This document shows positions 22,991 through 34,336 of a DNA stretch of 64,000 nucleotides, piece after piece; the stretch's first letter is position 1; each line of letters begins with the position of its first letter. This DNA is from Neoceratodus forsteri. Taxonomy: Eukaryota; Chordata; Ceratodontiformes; Ceratodontidae. The DNA is taken from contig CM057453.1 in the NCBI GenBank assembly GCA_016271365.2, forward strand, positions 1,093,102,001-1,093,166,000, read 5' to 3'. Made by a program: the position numbers and the translations under genes. A model generated the notes under the pieces. That model ran no database searches. It saw only the letters and a list, made by a program, of their open reading frames with translations, and was not told the DNA's origin.

Positions 22991-23744
22991 CCCTGAACTC
23001 CCAAGGCACGTGGGGGTGGTAAGGTGGGAGAACCTCGAAGTCCAGAGACAATCCTCTGCCCACTACGTCCAACACCCACTTGTCCTTTGTGATAGCAGAC
23101 CAACGTGAAAAGAAGTGATGTAGCCAATCTCCAGATGGGGAGTGCAGACAGGGGCAGGGCAGGTGGAGGGATGACACCTCCCAACCCGTAACTGGGCAGC
23201 TTTTGTGGGGGCAATGGTGGCAGCAGCTGGAGGGGCACCACCAGCCCTGCCTCCTCCTTTCTTAGGAGCCTGGCCACTGGACTTCTGCTTGGGGTGCCAG
23301 GCCTAGTACTGCCCCTGCTGTGGCTGCTGTTGAGGAGGCTGTGCCTGAAAGGACCCAAAAGCCTGTTTCTTGGGCCTCTTTTTCAGGTCCTTCTGGGACA
23401 ACGCCACAGAATCTAGGATGGCATTGGACTTCTCATTCCTGGTGCGATGGCCCTTCTCCCCAGGGCCAAAGAGATTGGTGCCCAAAAAAGGGACATTGGC
23501 CATTTTATACTGAGTGTCTGATACGTGGTGGACAGATGCACTCAGGCCCTACAGTGCATGGAGATGGCCACTGCCATAGCAGGGGCGCACAAGTTGCCCA
23601 TGTCCAATGCCATCTGGAGCTGGTGTTTAGCCAGTGACTGACCGTGATCTCTGATGACCGTCACCGCCATTTGCTGATCAGCAAGGAGCTGCAAGAAGAT
23701 TGCATCAAAGACCCCCATCAGAGAGTGACCATAGTTGGCCATCA
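22990..23744 (-). pseudogene. gag of DIRS-C, C-terminal part (left of the nested insertion)
   Basis: MANYGHSLMGVFDAIFLQLLAD (about 23740-23675) aligns with MAHFSHALLGSLDEVVPHLPAD of DIRS-D; HQLQMALDMGNLCAPAMAVAI aligns with QQLQTALDIGDSCARSVAAAV; NVPFLGTNLFGPGEKGH (about 23500-23450) aligns with DVPFLGTDLFGPGVEGH, followed by K/Q-rich and Q/P-rich C-terminal sequence. The homology begins exactly at the TTAA site. Confidence 0.85.
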
Positions 23745-23990
23745 TTAAAGATCAATGGCAGCTATTTTACACATTGTTTAAAAAAAGCCTGGATTCAAGT
23801 CCCTGTGTCATGAGTAGTGTTTCCTGAAAATGTCATGCTAGTTGGGTTTGTGGTTTTCTTTAAATCAGCATTTGTGAACTTGTTCTGCACTTAATGGAAA
23901 CAGGCTGTTTCTGTCCCTCTGACTGAGCCTTGGAGAGTGATGACATCATATTGGACTGAACCACAGCTTCAGCAGTATAAGTCCCTGCTT

Positions 23991-26940
23991 AGAAACATAG
24001 AAGTTGACGGCAGATAAGGACCGCAAGGCCCATCCAGTCTGCCCATTTCTTTTTCTACCTTATAAGTGTGCCATTGTCCTTTGCTGTCAGTGGTCTATCT
24101 ATTCATACTCATCTGTATTGCTCCCTTATGCCTATCCCATGCCTGTTTGAAGCCCTGCACTGTATTCATAGCCACCACTTCCTGAGGTAGGCCGTTCCAT
24201 GCATCCACCACCCTTTCTGTGAAAAAGAACTTCCTCACATTACCCCTTAAACGTCCTCCCTCTAATCTCATGCTCTGTCCTCTTGTCCTGCTATTTTTCT
24301 TATATTGAAACATGTTAGACTTTTTCGCCTTGTTAATGCCCTTAAGGTGTTTGAATGTTTCGATCATATCACCTCTCTCCCTCCTTTGCTCTAGGGTGTA
24401 CATACTGAGCTCCATTAATCTGTTCTCACATGTCTTCTGATGCAGTCACTGCACCATTTTGGTTGCCCTTCTCTGGACTGCCTCAATTTGGTAAATGTCC
24501 TTGTGAAGGTGTGGCCTCCAGTACTGCATGCAGTACTCCAGATGGGGCCTAACCAGTGTCTTGTAAAGAGGGATTATGACCTCTCTCTTACAACTTGTGA
24601 TACCCCTACTAATACACCCTAACATCCCCCTAGCCTTACCTACTGCTTTAGAGGTCTGCTTGGATGATTTCAGGTCATTGGTGATGATGATGCCCAAGTC
24701 TCTTTCTTCCTTTGTGACTGCCAGCAACTCCGCTCCCAGCCTATAGGTGGCTTCAGGGTTTCTCTTACCTATGTGCATGATCTTGCACTTCTTTGCATTA
24801 AATCTCAGTTGCCACTCTTCTGACCATTTTGCTAGTTTATCCAGATCTCTTCTCATTCTGTCTACCCCATCTGGATCATCTACTCTGTTGCAGATCTTGG
24901 TGTCATCTACAAACAGACAAGCCTTACCCTCTAGTCCATCTGCAATGTCACTGATGAAGATATTGAAGAGGTCTGGCCCCAGGACTGATCCCTGAGGTAC
25001 CCACTTGTGACTTGCATCTCTTCTGACTGCATACCATTTACCACCACTCTCTGTTTTCTGCCTGTCAACCAGTTTGCCACCAAGTTGACCAACTTCTGAC
25101 CCACCCCGAGCCTACCCAGCTTGTTTATCAATCTTCTGTGTGGAACAGTGTCGAAAGCTTTGCTGAAGTCAAGGTAGGCAACATCAACTGCTCCCCCTTG
25201 GTCCACCACTCTGGTTACCCAGTCAAAGAAATCTATGAGATTAGTTTGACAGGACCTTCCTTTTGTAAACCCATGCTGTCTTGGATCCTGTGCCCATATG
25301 ATTCCAGGTGTTGCACTATCCTTTCCTTAAGGAGTGCCTCCATAATCTTGCCCACTACTGAGGTAAGACTGACTGGTCTGTAGTTCCCTGCCTCCTCCCT
25401 GCTCACACTCTTGTGGAGCGGGATCACATGAGCCCTTCTCCAGTCTTCTGGGACCTCTCCTTTGCTCAAAGACTCACTAAGCAGTTCTGCTAATGGCTCT
25501 GCTAGTTCCACCCTTAGCTCCTTTAGTACCCTGGGATGTATGCCATCAGGTACCATTGCCTTGTCCACCCTGAGCTTAGCGAGCTCTTGTAGGACCCTTT
25601 CTTTTGTGGAGGGAATAGTGCTCACCTCCCTCCCTCCCCCCTGTGTCCATGGTGCTGAGCTGTGAGCCCTGCCCTACCTTCTCTTCAGTAAATACTGCAC
25701 AAAAGTATCTACAGTATTTCGGATAGATGCGTTTACAGGGTCCTCCTCCTCACACGCCCCCTTTTCTCCTTTGAACTTAGCAATACCCCCTCTGGATTTT
25801 CTTCTTTCACTAATGTATCTATAGAAAGTCTTGTCACCTTCTTTTACTGTTCGTGCTAGTGTTTCCTCAGTTTGGGACTTTGCCTGCCTTACTGCCTTAC
25901 CTGCTTCCCTTAGGGCAGTTTGGTATGCCTCCCTATCTTCATCCCGCTGTGTTCCCTTATATTTCCTGAAGGCCAGCCTTTTGACTCTGACCTTTTCTGC
26001 TACTGTATTTGAGAACCAAAGTGGTTTCCTTCTTCTTTTTCATTTCCTTTTCTGCCTAACACAATGAGATGTTGCTTCAAGTATTGCATCCTTAATGCTT
26101 GTACACTTTGCCTGTACCCCTTTTTTTTCTTTTTGCCAGGGCTAGCTTAATTCTGTTGGCCATCTTATTAAAGTCAGCTCCTCTGAAGTCCCATATTTTT
26201 GCCTTGGAATGGGATGATTTTAGTTGTAGTGGCCAAATTGAACCATACCATGTGATGTCACTGGCCCCCAGGTGACCTTCTACCTGGAGATCTGTGATTC
26301 CTTCCGTTAGTCAGTACTAGATCTAGGATAGCCCTGTCTCTTGTGGGTTGTTGTACCCGTTGTTTGAGGCCCTCCCCCTGCAGGGAATCCACCATGTGTC
26401 TAGTTCTGGCAGATGTTCCTGCTGGTATTGACCAATCTGTATCCGGCATGATGAAGTTTCCCATTATCAGAACCTCCCCTTTAGCTGTCATGTTTTGTAT
26501 ATCTTTTAACAGTAATGTGTCTGTGTCCTCCCCCTGGTCTGGGGGCCTGTAGACAACCCCAGTTCGTATGGCTGTCCCATTTCCTGTTTCCAGGGTGACT
26601 CACAGTTCTTCTGGCTCCTTATGTGTATTCTGAATTTTTGTAGCTTTGATATTTTCATTTGACATACAGGGCCACCCCCTTTTTTGCACCTCAGTCTCTT
26701 CTGAACAGTACATAGCCAGGTACTGAAGTCTCCCAATTGTGGTTACTGGTAAACCACGTCTCACTAATTGCTATTATGTCCAGTTTAGCCTCTGACATTA
26801 TTGCCTGCAGGTCTGGGATCTTATTTCCCAGGCTGTGAGCATTTATGTACATGATTTTCCATTGGCCAGATTTCGGTGTGTTAGTTGTTGGGTGAGGTCT
26901 GTCATTTCCCCTGTGCGTCGTATGGGGAGACGGACCTTTT
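23991..26940 (-). mobile_element. CR1 LINE, nearly full ORF2 length, in the left arm
   Basis: Reading leftward: an endonuclease start with YINAHSLGNKIPDLQAIM (about 26855-26800), AISETWFTSN (about 26770), a broken EN middle with GEVLIMGNFIMPDTDW (about 26490-26440), RT starting LRVDKAMVPDGIHPRVLKEL (about 25575-25510), NYRPVSLTSVVGKIMEAL, VAYLDFSKAFDTVPHRRLI (25180-25130), CLFVDDTKI (about 24920-24895), LRFNAKKCKIMHIGKRNPE (24810-24755) and RVVDAWNGLPQEV (24210-24180). The 3' terminus is the CR1-type ACTTCTATGTTTCT at 23991-24005. Interrupted by several stops. Insertion point lies between CTGCTT and GACTGAAG of the arm. Confidence 0.88.
24095..26930 (-). pseudogene. CR1 ORF2 (apurinic-type endonuclease plus reverse transcriptase), broken
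   Basis: Endonuclease then RT, the CR1-clade layout. Strong CR1 signatures: PDGIHPRVLKELRVELAEPL, IPLHKSVSREEAGNYRPVSL, DFSKAFDTVPH and the [31 protein letters not shown] region (24560-24440). The active-site box reads VDDT rather than the more usual ADDT. At least four frame changes or stops, so no full protein is encoded. The protein would have performed target-primed reverse transcription in the nucleus. Confidence 0.85.
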
Positions 26941-27439
26941 TGACTGAAGAATTGAAGAGCTGTTAACTTCACATATAGAGCAATCTGTTAGATAATTGTT
27001 TGTTGTCCACTAACTCAGTCTCTGGTATTTGTTCAGATGAATTAGCTGATAATCCACATTTTGTTGTTCTAAAAAGCTGATCATTTGAATGTCAGTGCTG
27101 AACTGAAGTGGAATGCATTTGAGAAATCAGCTAGTCTGCATTACAGCTGCTGCCAGTTCTTTCTCATCAAAACTATGTGTTTTTTTTCTAGCTATATAAC
27201 AGAGTTGTTTAATTAATGGAAATAAAATAAATCCAAAGTTTGTTAATTCATATAAATTGTCTTTGATGTAGCCTCATGTAAGAACATTTCTTTTCCTCTC
27301 AGATTGACAAACAGGTGCCTGCCACACTCTGGTATTTCAGGCACGTATATTATATGAACTCACAAATCTCAGTTCTTTGATGGTTTCTGTGTGAAAATAC
27401 ATAATGTATAAATAGGAACAGTATATAGCATCCTGATGC

Positions 27440-28262
27440 CCCCTGTTTCCTGTACCATAGTTAAGGCAGCTGCACTCTGCTGCACCGTCCCCTGCCACAC
27501 GAGCCCTCAGTCTCTTGCCCCACATTTGAGGCTGCTGCAACCTGCTGCCCACTGTCTTCTCCCACACAGTTTGGGTTGCTGCACCCTGTTGCCCCCCATC
27601 ATCTGCCTGAACAGTCAGGGATACTGCACTGTGCTGTCCCATGCCCAAACAGTTGGGGTTGTTGCACCCTGTTGTCCTCTGTCCCCAACTCCATAGTTGG
27701 GGACATTGCACCCAGTTGCCCCTTGTTCCGCTCTCCACAGTCAGGGCTACTGTGCTCTGCTACACAATAGAGTCCCATGTCTCCTGCCTCTACAGCTGGG
27801 GCTGCTGCGCCATGCAGCCCCATGCCACCAGAGGTGAGGATTTTGCTGCACCCTGCTATCTACATCCATTGTCCCAAATGAGCAGGGCTGCTGCACCATG
27901 TGCACCCCATCCCACAGTCAAGACTGCTATACCCTAATGCCCCCGTGTCCTACTTCACATTCAAGGCTTTTGCACCATGCTGTCCACAGTCCCCCTGCAA
28001 CCACAGCCAGGGCTGCTCCACCCTGCTCCTGACTATCAGACGGGGCTGCTGTGGCCTGCTGTGCCCTAGAGCCCCTTGCCTCCACAGTTAGGGCTGGTGC
28101 ACCATGCTGCCACCTGCCAAGAGTTAGGGCATTTACTGCATCCTGTCCTTTGCCTCCATAGTTGTGTTAGTTCCACCCAGGTGTGGCTACTGCATCCTGT
28201 CACACAGTTTGGGCTGCTATACCCTAAAGCCTCCCTTGACTTCTGGCCAAACAGTCAGGACT
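27440..28262. repeat. Minisatellite in left arm, ~43-bp unit
   Basis: About 16-18 diverged units of the type CAGTYRGGGCTGCTGCACC then CTGCTGCCCC.. and a C/T-rich spacer. Starts of clear units: about 27550, 27594, 27637, 27680 and 27724. The same repeat appears inverted in the right arm (28380-28980). Frames across it give long artefactual ORFs rich in C, P and S. Confidence 0.85.
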
Positions 28263-28379
28263 TCTGCACCTTCTGCCCTCTTTTCTTCATCCCCATAATA
28301 CAAGATGAAAGTATTTTTCTGTTTTTCCATTTGGGCAGTGTAGCACAAAATCTGACTTTGGTGACAGGGGGCAGCATGG

Positions 28380-28980
28380 TGCACCAGCCCTAACTGTGAA
28401 GGCATGGGGCTGTAAGGTGCAGCAGGGCACAGCAGCCCTGACTGGGTAGAGAGGAACAGGGTGAAGCAGCTCTGGCTATGGTGGCAGCGGATAGACTGCA
28501 GCATGGTGCAGAAGCCTTGATTGTGGGGCAGGACATGGGGGGGGCATCAGGGTATAGCACCTGACTGTGGGATGGGATGCACATGGTGCAGCAGCCCTGC
28601 CCATTTGGAAAAATGGAAGTAGGCAGCAGGGTGCAATAAAAGCCCCACCTCTGGGGGCGTGAGCAGCATGGTGCAGCAGCCCCAAATGTGGAGGCAGGGG
28701 ACATGTGATTCTACGGCACAGCAGAGTACAGCACTGTGGTGACAGGAACAGGGACAACAGCAGTGGCTCTAACAGGGGTGGGAGGAAAGGGGCAGCAGGG
28801 TGCAGCAACCACAGCTGTTCAGGCAGGGGGAAGCAGGGTGTAGAGGCCCTGATTGTTCAGGTAGGAGATGGGGTAACAGGGTGCAGCAACCCTGACTCTG
28901 TGAGAGAAGAGAGTGGGCAGCAAGGTGCAGCAGCCTTGAATGTGGGGCAGGAGACGGGGTTTGTGGGGCATGTGACAGGG
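28380..28980. repeat. Minisatellite in right arm, inverted partner of 27440-28262
   Basis: GGTGCAGCAGCCCTGACTG-type units repeat about every 43 bases (for example 28418, 28574, 28668, 28798, 28880 and 28925), the reverse complement of the left-arm unit. It has fewer units than the left arm, so copy number changed independently after the palindrome formed. Confidence 0.85.
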
Positions 28981-29716
28981 GGCTTTAGAGTCCATCTGCT
29001 TCAACTGTAGCCAGGAGATTGGGGCATCAGGATGTCATATAGCGTTTCTAGTTATACATGACACAGAAACCATCAAAGAACTGATTTTTTTTTTGTACTA
29101 TATGTGTATTAGCTTAACTGCATTGCATATACAGCAATTTTATCTCATAGGCAGGCTTACAATAAAGAACTTTAACTCAGCATCCGTGCAGTACAACAGT
29201 TTTACAGTGACAAATTTTCAAAGCCCCTGTGACATGCTACATCACTGAGAGGTTCGCTACATATATAATTCCCACATTCGTTAATGCAGTTGGCTTTTTA
29301 CAGCCATGAGCGGAGATAAACCATTACAACATTTTACAAAATATAAAAAATCCCTATCAGTAAGATGGAAAGATCTCCAAACTACATTGGTGTAACTCTC
29401 AACATTGTATCAGCTATCTGTGAGACTTTTTCTAGACCATGTAAAGTTTACTTAGGCATTGACCCCTAGAATGTATTATTACTAGTAAGTCCCGTAAAAT
29501 TTGGTCCGTAACGTGGAGTTTAAGTTTATAGAGCTTAAACCTTGATCGTAGTTTCGATGCTTTAAGTTTCAACCTGGTGAGGATTTAAAAGAACCACCCC
29601 CGGCAACAAAGTAACTCTTTTATACAAACTTTAAAGAGAAAAAGCAGTCGGAATGTTTATAGAACTTCTCTACAGACTCCTACCATTTACTAAAGGTGGT
29701 AATTCAGATTCCACCC

Positions 29717-31440
29717 TTATACCCAGAAGTCACTCACTGTCTTCATTTTCACTGTTGACATCCAAATTTTTTGCTTCAAATTCTTTTCCACTTTGTCCAG
29801 AAACTTACTAGCTTCTGCCGAATCAGAAAATTGAAAAGTTTTTGCCCCCTTAAAGATCCGGAGACTTGCAGGCATCAATACGACGTGCTGGATCCCCAAC
29901 TGTTGCAGTCGAGCTCGGACCGCATTATAGCCTTTCCTCCATTGCCTCGTTGCATAGCTCAGATCCAGGAAGACGTGTATTTTGTTTCCTTCCCATTCCA
30001 TGGTGCCGCATTTCTTGGCTTGGGCTATTATGGCATCTCTTTCACCCACGGATCCCAACATCACTAGGATAGTTCGAGGTGGTAGCTGGCTGGTGGACAA
30101 CCGTTGTCTGGAGCCACAAGGTGTGATTTGGTAGGCCCTAATAATCGTGTATACTAGAATTTAATGCAAAGGAGTGCACTATACTGTGATTTAATGCAAA
30201 GAAGTGAAAGATCATGCACATAGGGAAGAAAAACCCTGAAGCCACCTATAGGTTGGGAGGGGAGTTGCTGGCAGTCACAAAGGAAGAAAGAGACTTGGGC
30301 ATCATCATCACCGATGACCTGAAATCATCCAAGCAGACCTCTAAATCAGTAGGTAAGGCTAGGGGGATGTTAGGATGTATTAGCAGGGGTATCACAAGTC
30401 GTAAGAGGGAGGTAATAATCCCTCTTTACAAGACACTGGTTAGGCCCCATCTGGAGTACTGCAGGCAGTACTGGAGGCCACACCTTCACAAGGACATTAA
30501 CCAAATTGAGGCAGTCCAGAGAAGGGCAACCAAAATAGTGCAGGGACTGTATCAGAAGACATATGAGGACGGATTAACGGAGCTCAATATGTATACCCTT
30601 GAGCAAAGGAGGGAGAGATGTGTTATGATCGAAACATTCAAACACCTTAAGGGCATTAGCAAGGTGAAAGAGTCTAACATGTTTCAATATAAGAAAAATA
30701 ACAGGACAAGAGGACACAGCATGAGATTAGAGGGAGGCCAATTAAGGGGAATGTGAGGAAATTCTTTTTCACAGAAAGGGTGGTGGATGCATGGAACGGT
30801 CTACCTCAGGAAGTGGTGGCTATGAATACAGTGCAGGGTTTCAAACAGGCATGGGATAGGCATAAGGGAGCAATACAGATGAGTATGAATAGATAGGCCA
30901 CTGACAGAGCAAAGGATGATGGCACATTTATAAGGTAGAAAAGAAATGGACAGACTGGATGGGCCTTGTGGTCTTTATCTGCCGTCAACTTCTGTGTTTC
31001 TATGTGTTGTTCTCCTTTATTGGATAAAGGTGCTGGAATAAGTCTGTAAGAAAACCAAAGGGGTCTTCACTCTCAGCATTCTCTGGTATCCCTAGAATCC
31101 AAATATTTGTAGCTCTAGAGAGATTCTTGAGACGTCGCCTCAATAAGCCATTCTCCTTCACCAGTCCCAATGTCGTTGCCATTGCTGCAGTTGCAGACTT
31201 AGTCACTGCCTTAGTTTCTTCTTCTAGTTTGAGGACTTCAGTGTTGATTATTTTAAATTGTGCAGTAAACTCCTCCATCCGCCCATCTAGTTTTTGTATT
31301 GCCCTCAGTAGTGCTGCATTAGTCGGCTGGGTCACTTCCTCGAGGGTTCCGGAGCTTGGATCCTTGCTGGGTCCAGATTTGGTATCTTTTGGACGTGCAG
31401 CTTCTCCTCTTGATGCTGCTTTATTCGTTCAGCCCATAAT
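29717..31440 (-). pseudogene. L1 ORF1p (coiled coil, RRM, C-terminal domain), interrupted by CR1
   Basis: Reading leftward: N-terminal K/S/P-rich region, a heptad-rich coiled coil LDGRMEEFTAQFKIINTEVL to LRRRLKNLSRATN (about 31290-31105), the RRM start NIWILGIPENAES (31110-31070) and FLTDLFQHLYP (about 31040). After the CR1 insertion the chain resumes with RAYQITPC, then PPRTILVMLGSVGERDAII (about 30085-30030), the C-terminal nucleic-acid-binding domain HVFLDLSYATRQWRKGYNAV and ending near 29717. An in-frame stop follows the presumed Met-Gly start. ORF1p trimers coat LINE RNA. Confidence 0.8.
30150..31005 (+). mobile_element. CR1 LINE 3' end, inserted in the L1 ORF1
   Basis: The RT C-terminal part reads well on +: MHIGKKNPEATYRLGGELLA (30214-30270), [40 protein letters not shown] (30424-30480), RRATKIVQGLYQKTYED and, after a frameshift near 30750, RVVDAWNGLPQEV (30777-30815). 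The end CCGTCAACTTCTGTGTTTCTATGTG (30981-31005) is CR1-type. A short duplicated start (ATTTAATGCAAAG at 30160 and 30190) marks the 5' junction. Very close to the CR1 at 23991-26940. Confidence 0.88.
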
Positions 31441-31809
31441 TACTGATTGTTATTGGCAAAGACCAAGTGTAAGGTATAGAATTATTCAGCACGACAAACT
31501 CGGTTAGAATATTCAGTCTATGGTGAGGTTCAAGGAGTTCTTAAGGTATTTAATCCAAAAATAAAGATCTGTGATCAGAGCCTCTGCTGAAAGCTGCTAA
31601 TAGCTCAGCTGCTGGCCATGCCCTTCAAAAAGAACTGAAATTTGTGAGTTCATGTAGTATATGTGCCTGAAATAGCAGAGTGTGGCAGGCACCCTGTTCT
31701 GTCAATCTGAGAGGAAAAAAAATATTCTTACATGAACCTATTTATTGAGGCTACATCAAAGACAGTCTACTTGTATGAATTAACATACTTTAGATTTATA
31801 TCTATTTTT

Positions 31810-31995
31810 TTTATTTTTAGTTTTTGTTGACCGGGTAAGTGCACTAGACAAATCCTGCCTATTTTCAGGCAGGACCCGGGGGAGAGGGATACAGATGAAT
31901 GCCAACTGACCTTGAGCCAGATTAAGCTGTTGGTGGTATTTTTTTTAGTGAATGAGGGAAATTTGGCCAGGACACTGGGAAATTCCTCTGTTCTT
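31810..31995 (-). mobile_element. tRNA-SINE with conserved vertebrate core, 3' half
   Basis: Read on -: GGCCAAATTTCCCTCATTCAC, ACCACCAACAGCTTAATCTGG, TGGCATTCATCTGTATCC and CTAGTGCACTTACCCGGTCAAC, then an A-rich tail (31808-31825 as T/A). It is the 3' continuation of 39643-39848; a Tx1-like LINE separates the halves. Confidence 0.78.
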
Positions 31996-32039
31996 CGGTA
32001 GGGGGATCTCTGGTCTGCAACATGGAGAACTCAGTGTGT

Positions 32040-34322
32040 GCTACGTCTTGCTCGAGAGAGGTAATGGAATGTACCTGTGTGCTGCTGTCCGTGGCAGTCC
32101 CTGCTTCAGTCTCTGTGTCTGAGGAGTCGACTAAAGTGAATAGTGCAGTGGTTATACCGCCTCCTGCAACTGTAGTACGGGATTCTTCTTTGCCAGCACG
32201 GCACCCAGTTCCTCTAGCCTCAGAGGTGGAACCAAGTTCGGAGGTGGAAACAAGTTTGGAGACTGCAGACTGTGTTCCTAGAGTTCTTCTCCCTGCTGTT
32301 TCTGGTAAGGGGTTCAGAATAGCTTGTGTGGCTTCAGAACCGCTTTTGGGAGTCGCTAGACCGCCTTTGCCGGCGGTTTGCTCTGATACCACCTCCAACC
32401 TCATCAGTGCACGCTTCGGTTTACCGGATGCTCCTGAGATGGCGGAGCCCCAATGGACTGCATCGGATGCGCTGGTTCGCACTGGATAGACAAGGACTGC
32501 TTCGGGTACCTGGACGCCGGATTTGTCCTGGGACGAGGACAAGCATGGAGTGCTGTTTTCCCCGCACAGCCTGCACCGTCCTGCATGAGCTCCACTGAGG
32601 TACTTTTCTAGGGACACTATTACTTCTAAGGACATTATTGTTGCAAAACCTGCTGATTTATCCATGAAGGACAGGGGGGGATACTGTTGAATCTGCTGAA
32701 TCTGAGGTAATTATGCACGTTTCTACACCTGGGGGGGCTGTCTTCTCATGGGGGAGTGGGACATTGCAACCTGAACAGTGACGATGGTGTTTTGACAGCT
32801 TCTCCCCCTTCTGTCATGCCCTTCCAAACGACTGTGCCTTTCATGGCGTTGCCGGGCTCTCGGACTGTTTCTCCCCCATCCCCTTTGGTTCCCTCTAAGC
32901 TTGCTACAGTTCCCCCCGATACACCCACACAGGCACCTGCTTTAGGCCCGACTTCTTTACCATGTACAGTATACCTACATCTCTTCCTACTAAAGTTTTG
33001 ACACCCTCCCCTCCATTAGATGATCCAGGGGAAGGCCCCTCAGCCCTACCTCCACCCTCTGGTAGGGGTCCTGTTCTTTCTGACCTATTTAAAAATAAAT
33101 TGGGACAGGCCCCCAGATTTAATGCTGTTCGGCTTCGCCATGGGGGGGCCTTAGTGACTTCCCGGACCGGTATTATGTTGCAAGAGCTTTACTAAAGGGT
33201 TCTATGCATTTTCAGGCTTCGGAAATATATGCATTGATCCACATTTCTGGTGAGGAAACTTTTGATATCAGCTTTAAAACTAATGTGGGGTTAGATAGGT
33301 TTTGGCACAAATATGCGACTTTGAAACACACTCCTTTATGGATGCCCTTTATGTTATACCATTGATGAAACCAGCAGTACGAACTGTTACTATCATGTTT
33401 TGTGAGTGAAGGTGTGAGCATTAGCTATATTTACCATTGGTTGCAAAATAGAAGTACAGTTCTGTCCCCCTAAGCAATTATTGATGCGGAAGGTCTGTGG
33501 ACTGGTGGGTGGAAATTCGGGGTTAGCTTTTCCAGGTTAACTCAGAGGTGATACATCTTCCCAATAGTTTAATTTGGGCAAGGATAGAGGCATTTGTTTT
33601 TATGGGGGCCAGCCTAGGGCCTGCTACAAGTGCGGTGCACATACCCATCTGAGTAGCACCTGTGACATGTTGAAATGTAGTTTATGTGGGGGATATGGAC
33701 ATCCTAGCATGTCCTGTGAAAATGTTTTCCAATTCAACCTATGCGATGAGAAGGGTCATGCCTACCATCAATGCCCTTGGGCTAGCAAGAATCGCAATGA
33801 GGGTTGGAATCCTGACAGCTTAGTTCAGTAGGCACAGGACAAGGCACAGGAGAAGATTCCACCACCTACCACTGTCCCGGATCCCTCGGAAGCCCCTCCA
33901 CCCTCCCAACCACCTACCATATTGACTGTAGCCACCCAGGTAGATGTTAGACCCCCCCCACTGCTACAGATGTCTCCTCACCAAAACAGGATGTGGTGGA
34001 TACCATATCGCACCCTACTACTACACAAACCTCTGACCAACCTGTTGGGGACCTGGAGGGGTTTTCTCAGTGCAGACGAGTTACTAGAGCAACTGAGCAC
34101 AAATCCCAAAATGTTTGTGAGGTGCCAATTTCTAATGCCTTTGACTGTTTGAAAGGGGGAGGAGGAGAGGACTCTGATGGGGATTCAGAGACCTCCATTT
34201 TACCCTCAGATATGGAGGTCTCTGGTTCCAGGCCTCCGGATGTTGTCCGCAAAAAAGTTAATAGAACAAAGAAAGGGAGTAAAAAACGTAAGAACATGGC
34301 TGTCACGGATGGGAGTGGCTGA
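32040..34322 (+). pseudogene. Tx1-like LINE ORF1 (gag-like, CCHC zinc knuckles), broken
   Basis: The N-terminal part is S/T/P-rich and diverged (32040-33195). The RNA-binding part at 33574-33831 shows three knuckle-like Cys/His units: CYKCGAHTHLSSTC, CSLCGGYGHPSMSC and NLCDEKGHAYHQC, the last missing its first Cys. This is typical of Tx1/L1-superfamily ORF1 proteins of amphibians and fish. A TAG at 33829-33831 and frameshifts break the frame. The C-terminal tail KKVNRTKKGSKKRKN (about 34248-34290) is basic. Confidence 0.75.
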
Positions 34323-34336
34323 TTAGAGTTCTGACT

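Larger units (their letters stand above)
23749..28262. repeat. Left arm of the palindromic element (~1.56 kb plus a CR1)
   Basis: Arm segments 23749-23990 and 26941-28262 are separated by a CR1. Landmarks paired with the right arm: AGATCAATG tip, TAGTGTTTCCTGAAAATGTC, TTGGAGAGTGATGACATCAT, GACTGAAGAA (26942), CAGATGAATTAGCTGA (27035), GCTATATAACA (27191), TTTGATGTAGCCTCATG (27263), TTTGATGGTTTCTGTGTG (27378), then the minisatellite. Confidence 0.85.
29085..31628 (-). mobile_element. L1 element with ORF1 but no ORF2 (HAL1-like), 10-bp TSD
   Basis: TSD AAAGAACTGA at 29075-29084 and 31629-31638, and a poly-T (poly-A of the - strand) at 29085-29094. The 5' end is at ~31628. Only L1 ORF1 sequence (31440-29717) is found; the remaining ~600 bp to the 3' end has no endonuclease or RT similarity. 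It is split by a + strand CR1 (30150-31005). Removing that, the element was about 1.7 kb. Confidence 0.82.

Noticed and set aside
27436..28504. Cys/Pro-rich ORFs of 60-110 codons on both strands
   Set aside because: They are artefacts of the 43-bp minisatellite, whose unit length keeps frames open by chance; no start context, domain or splice signal.
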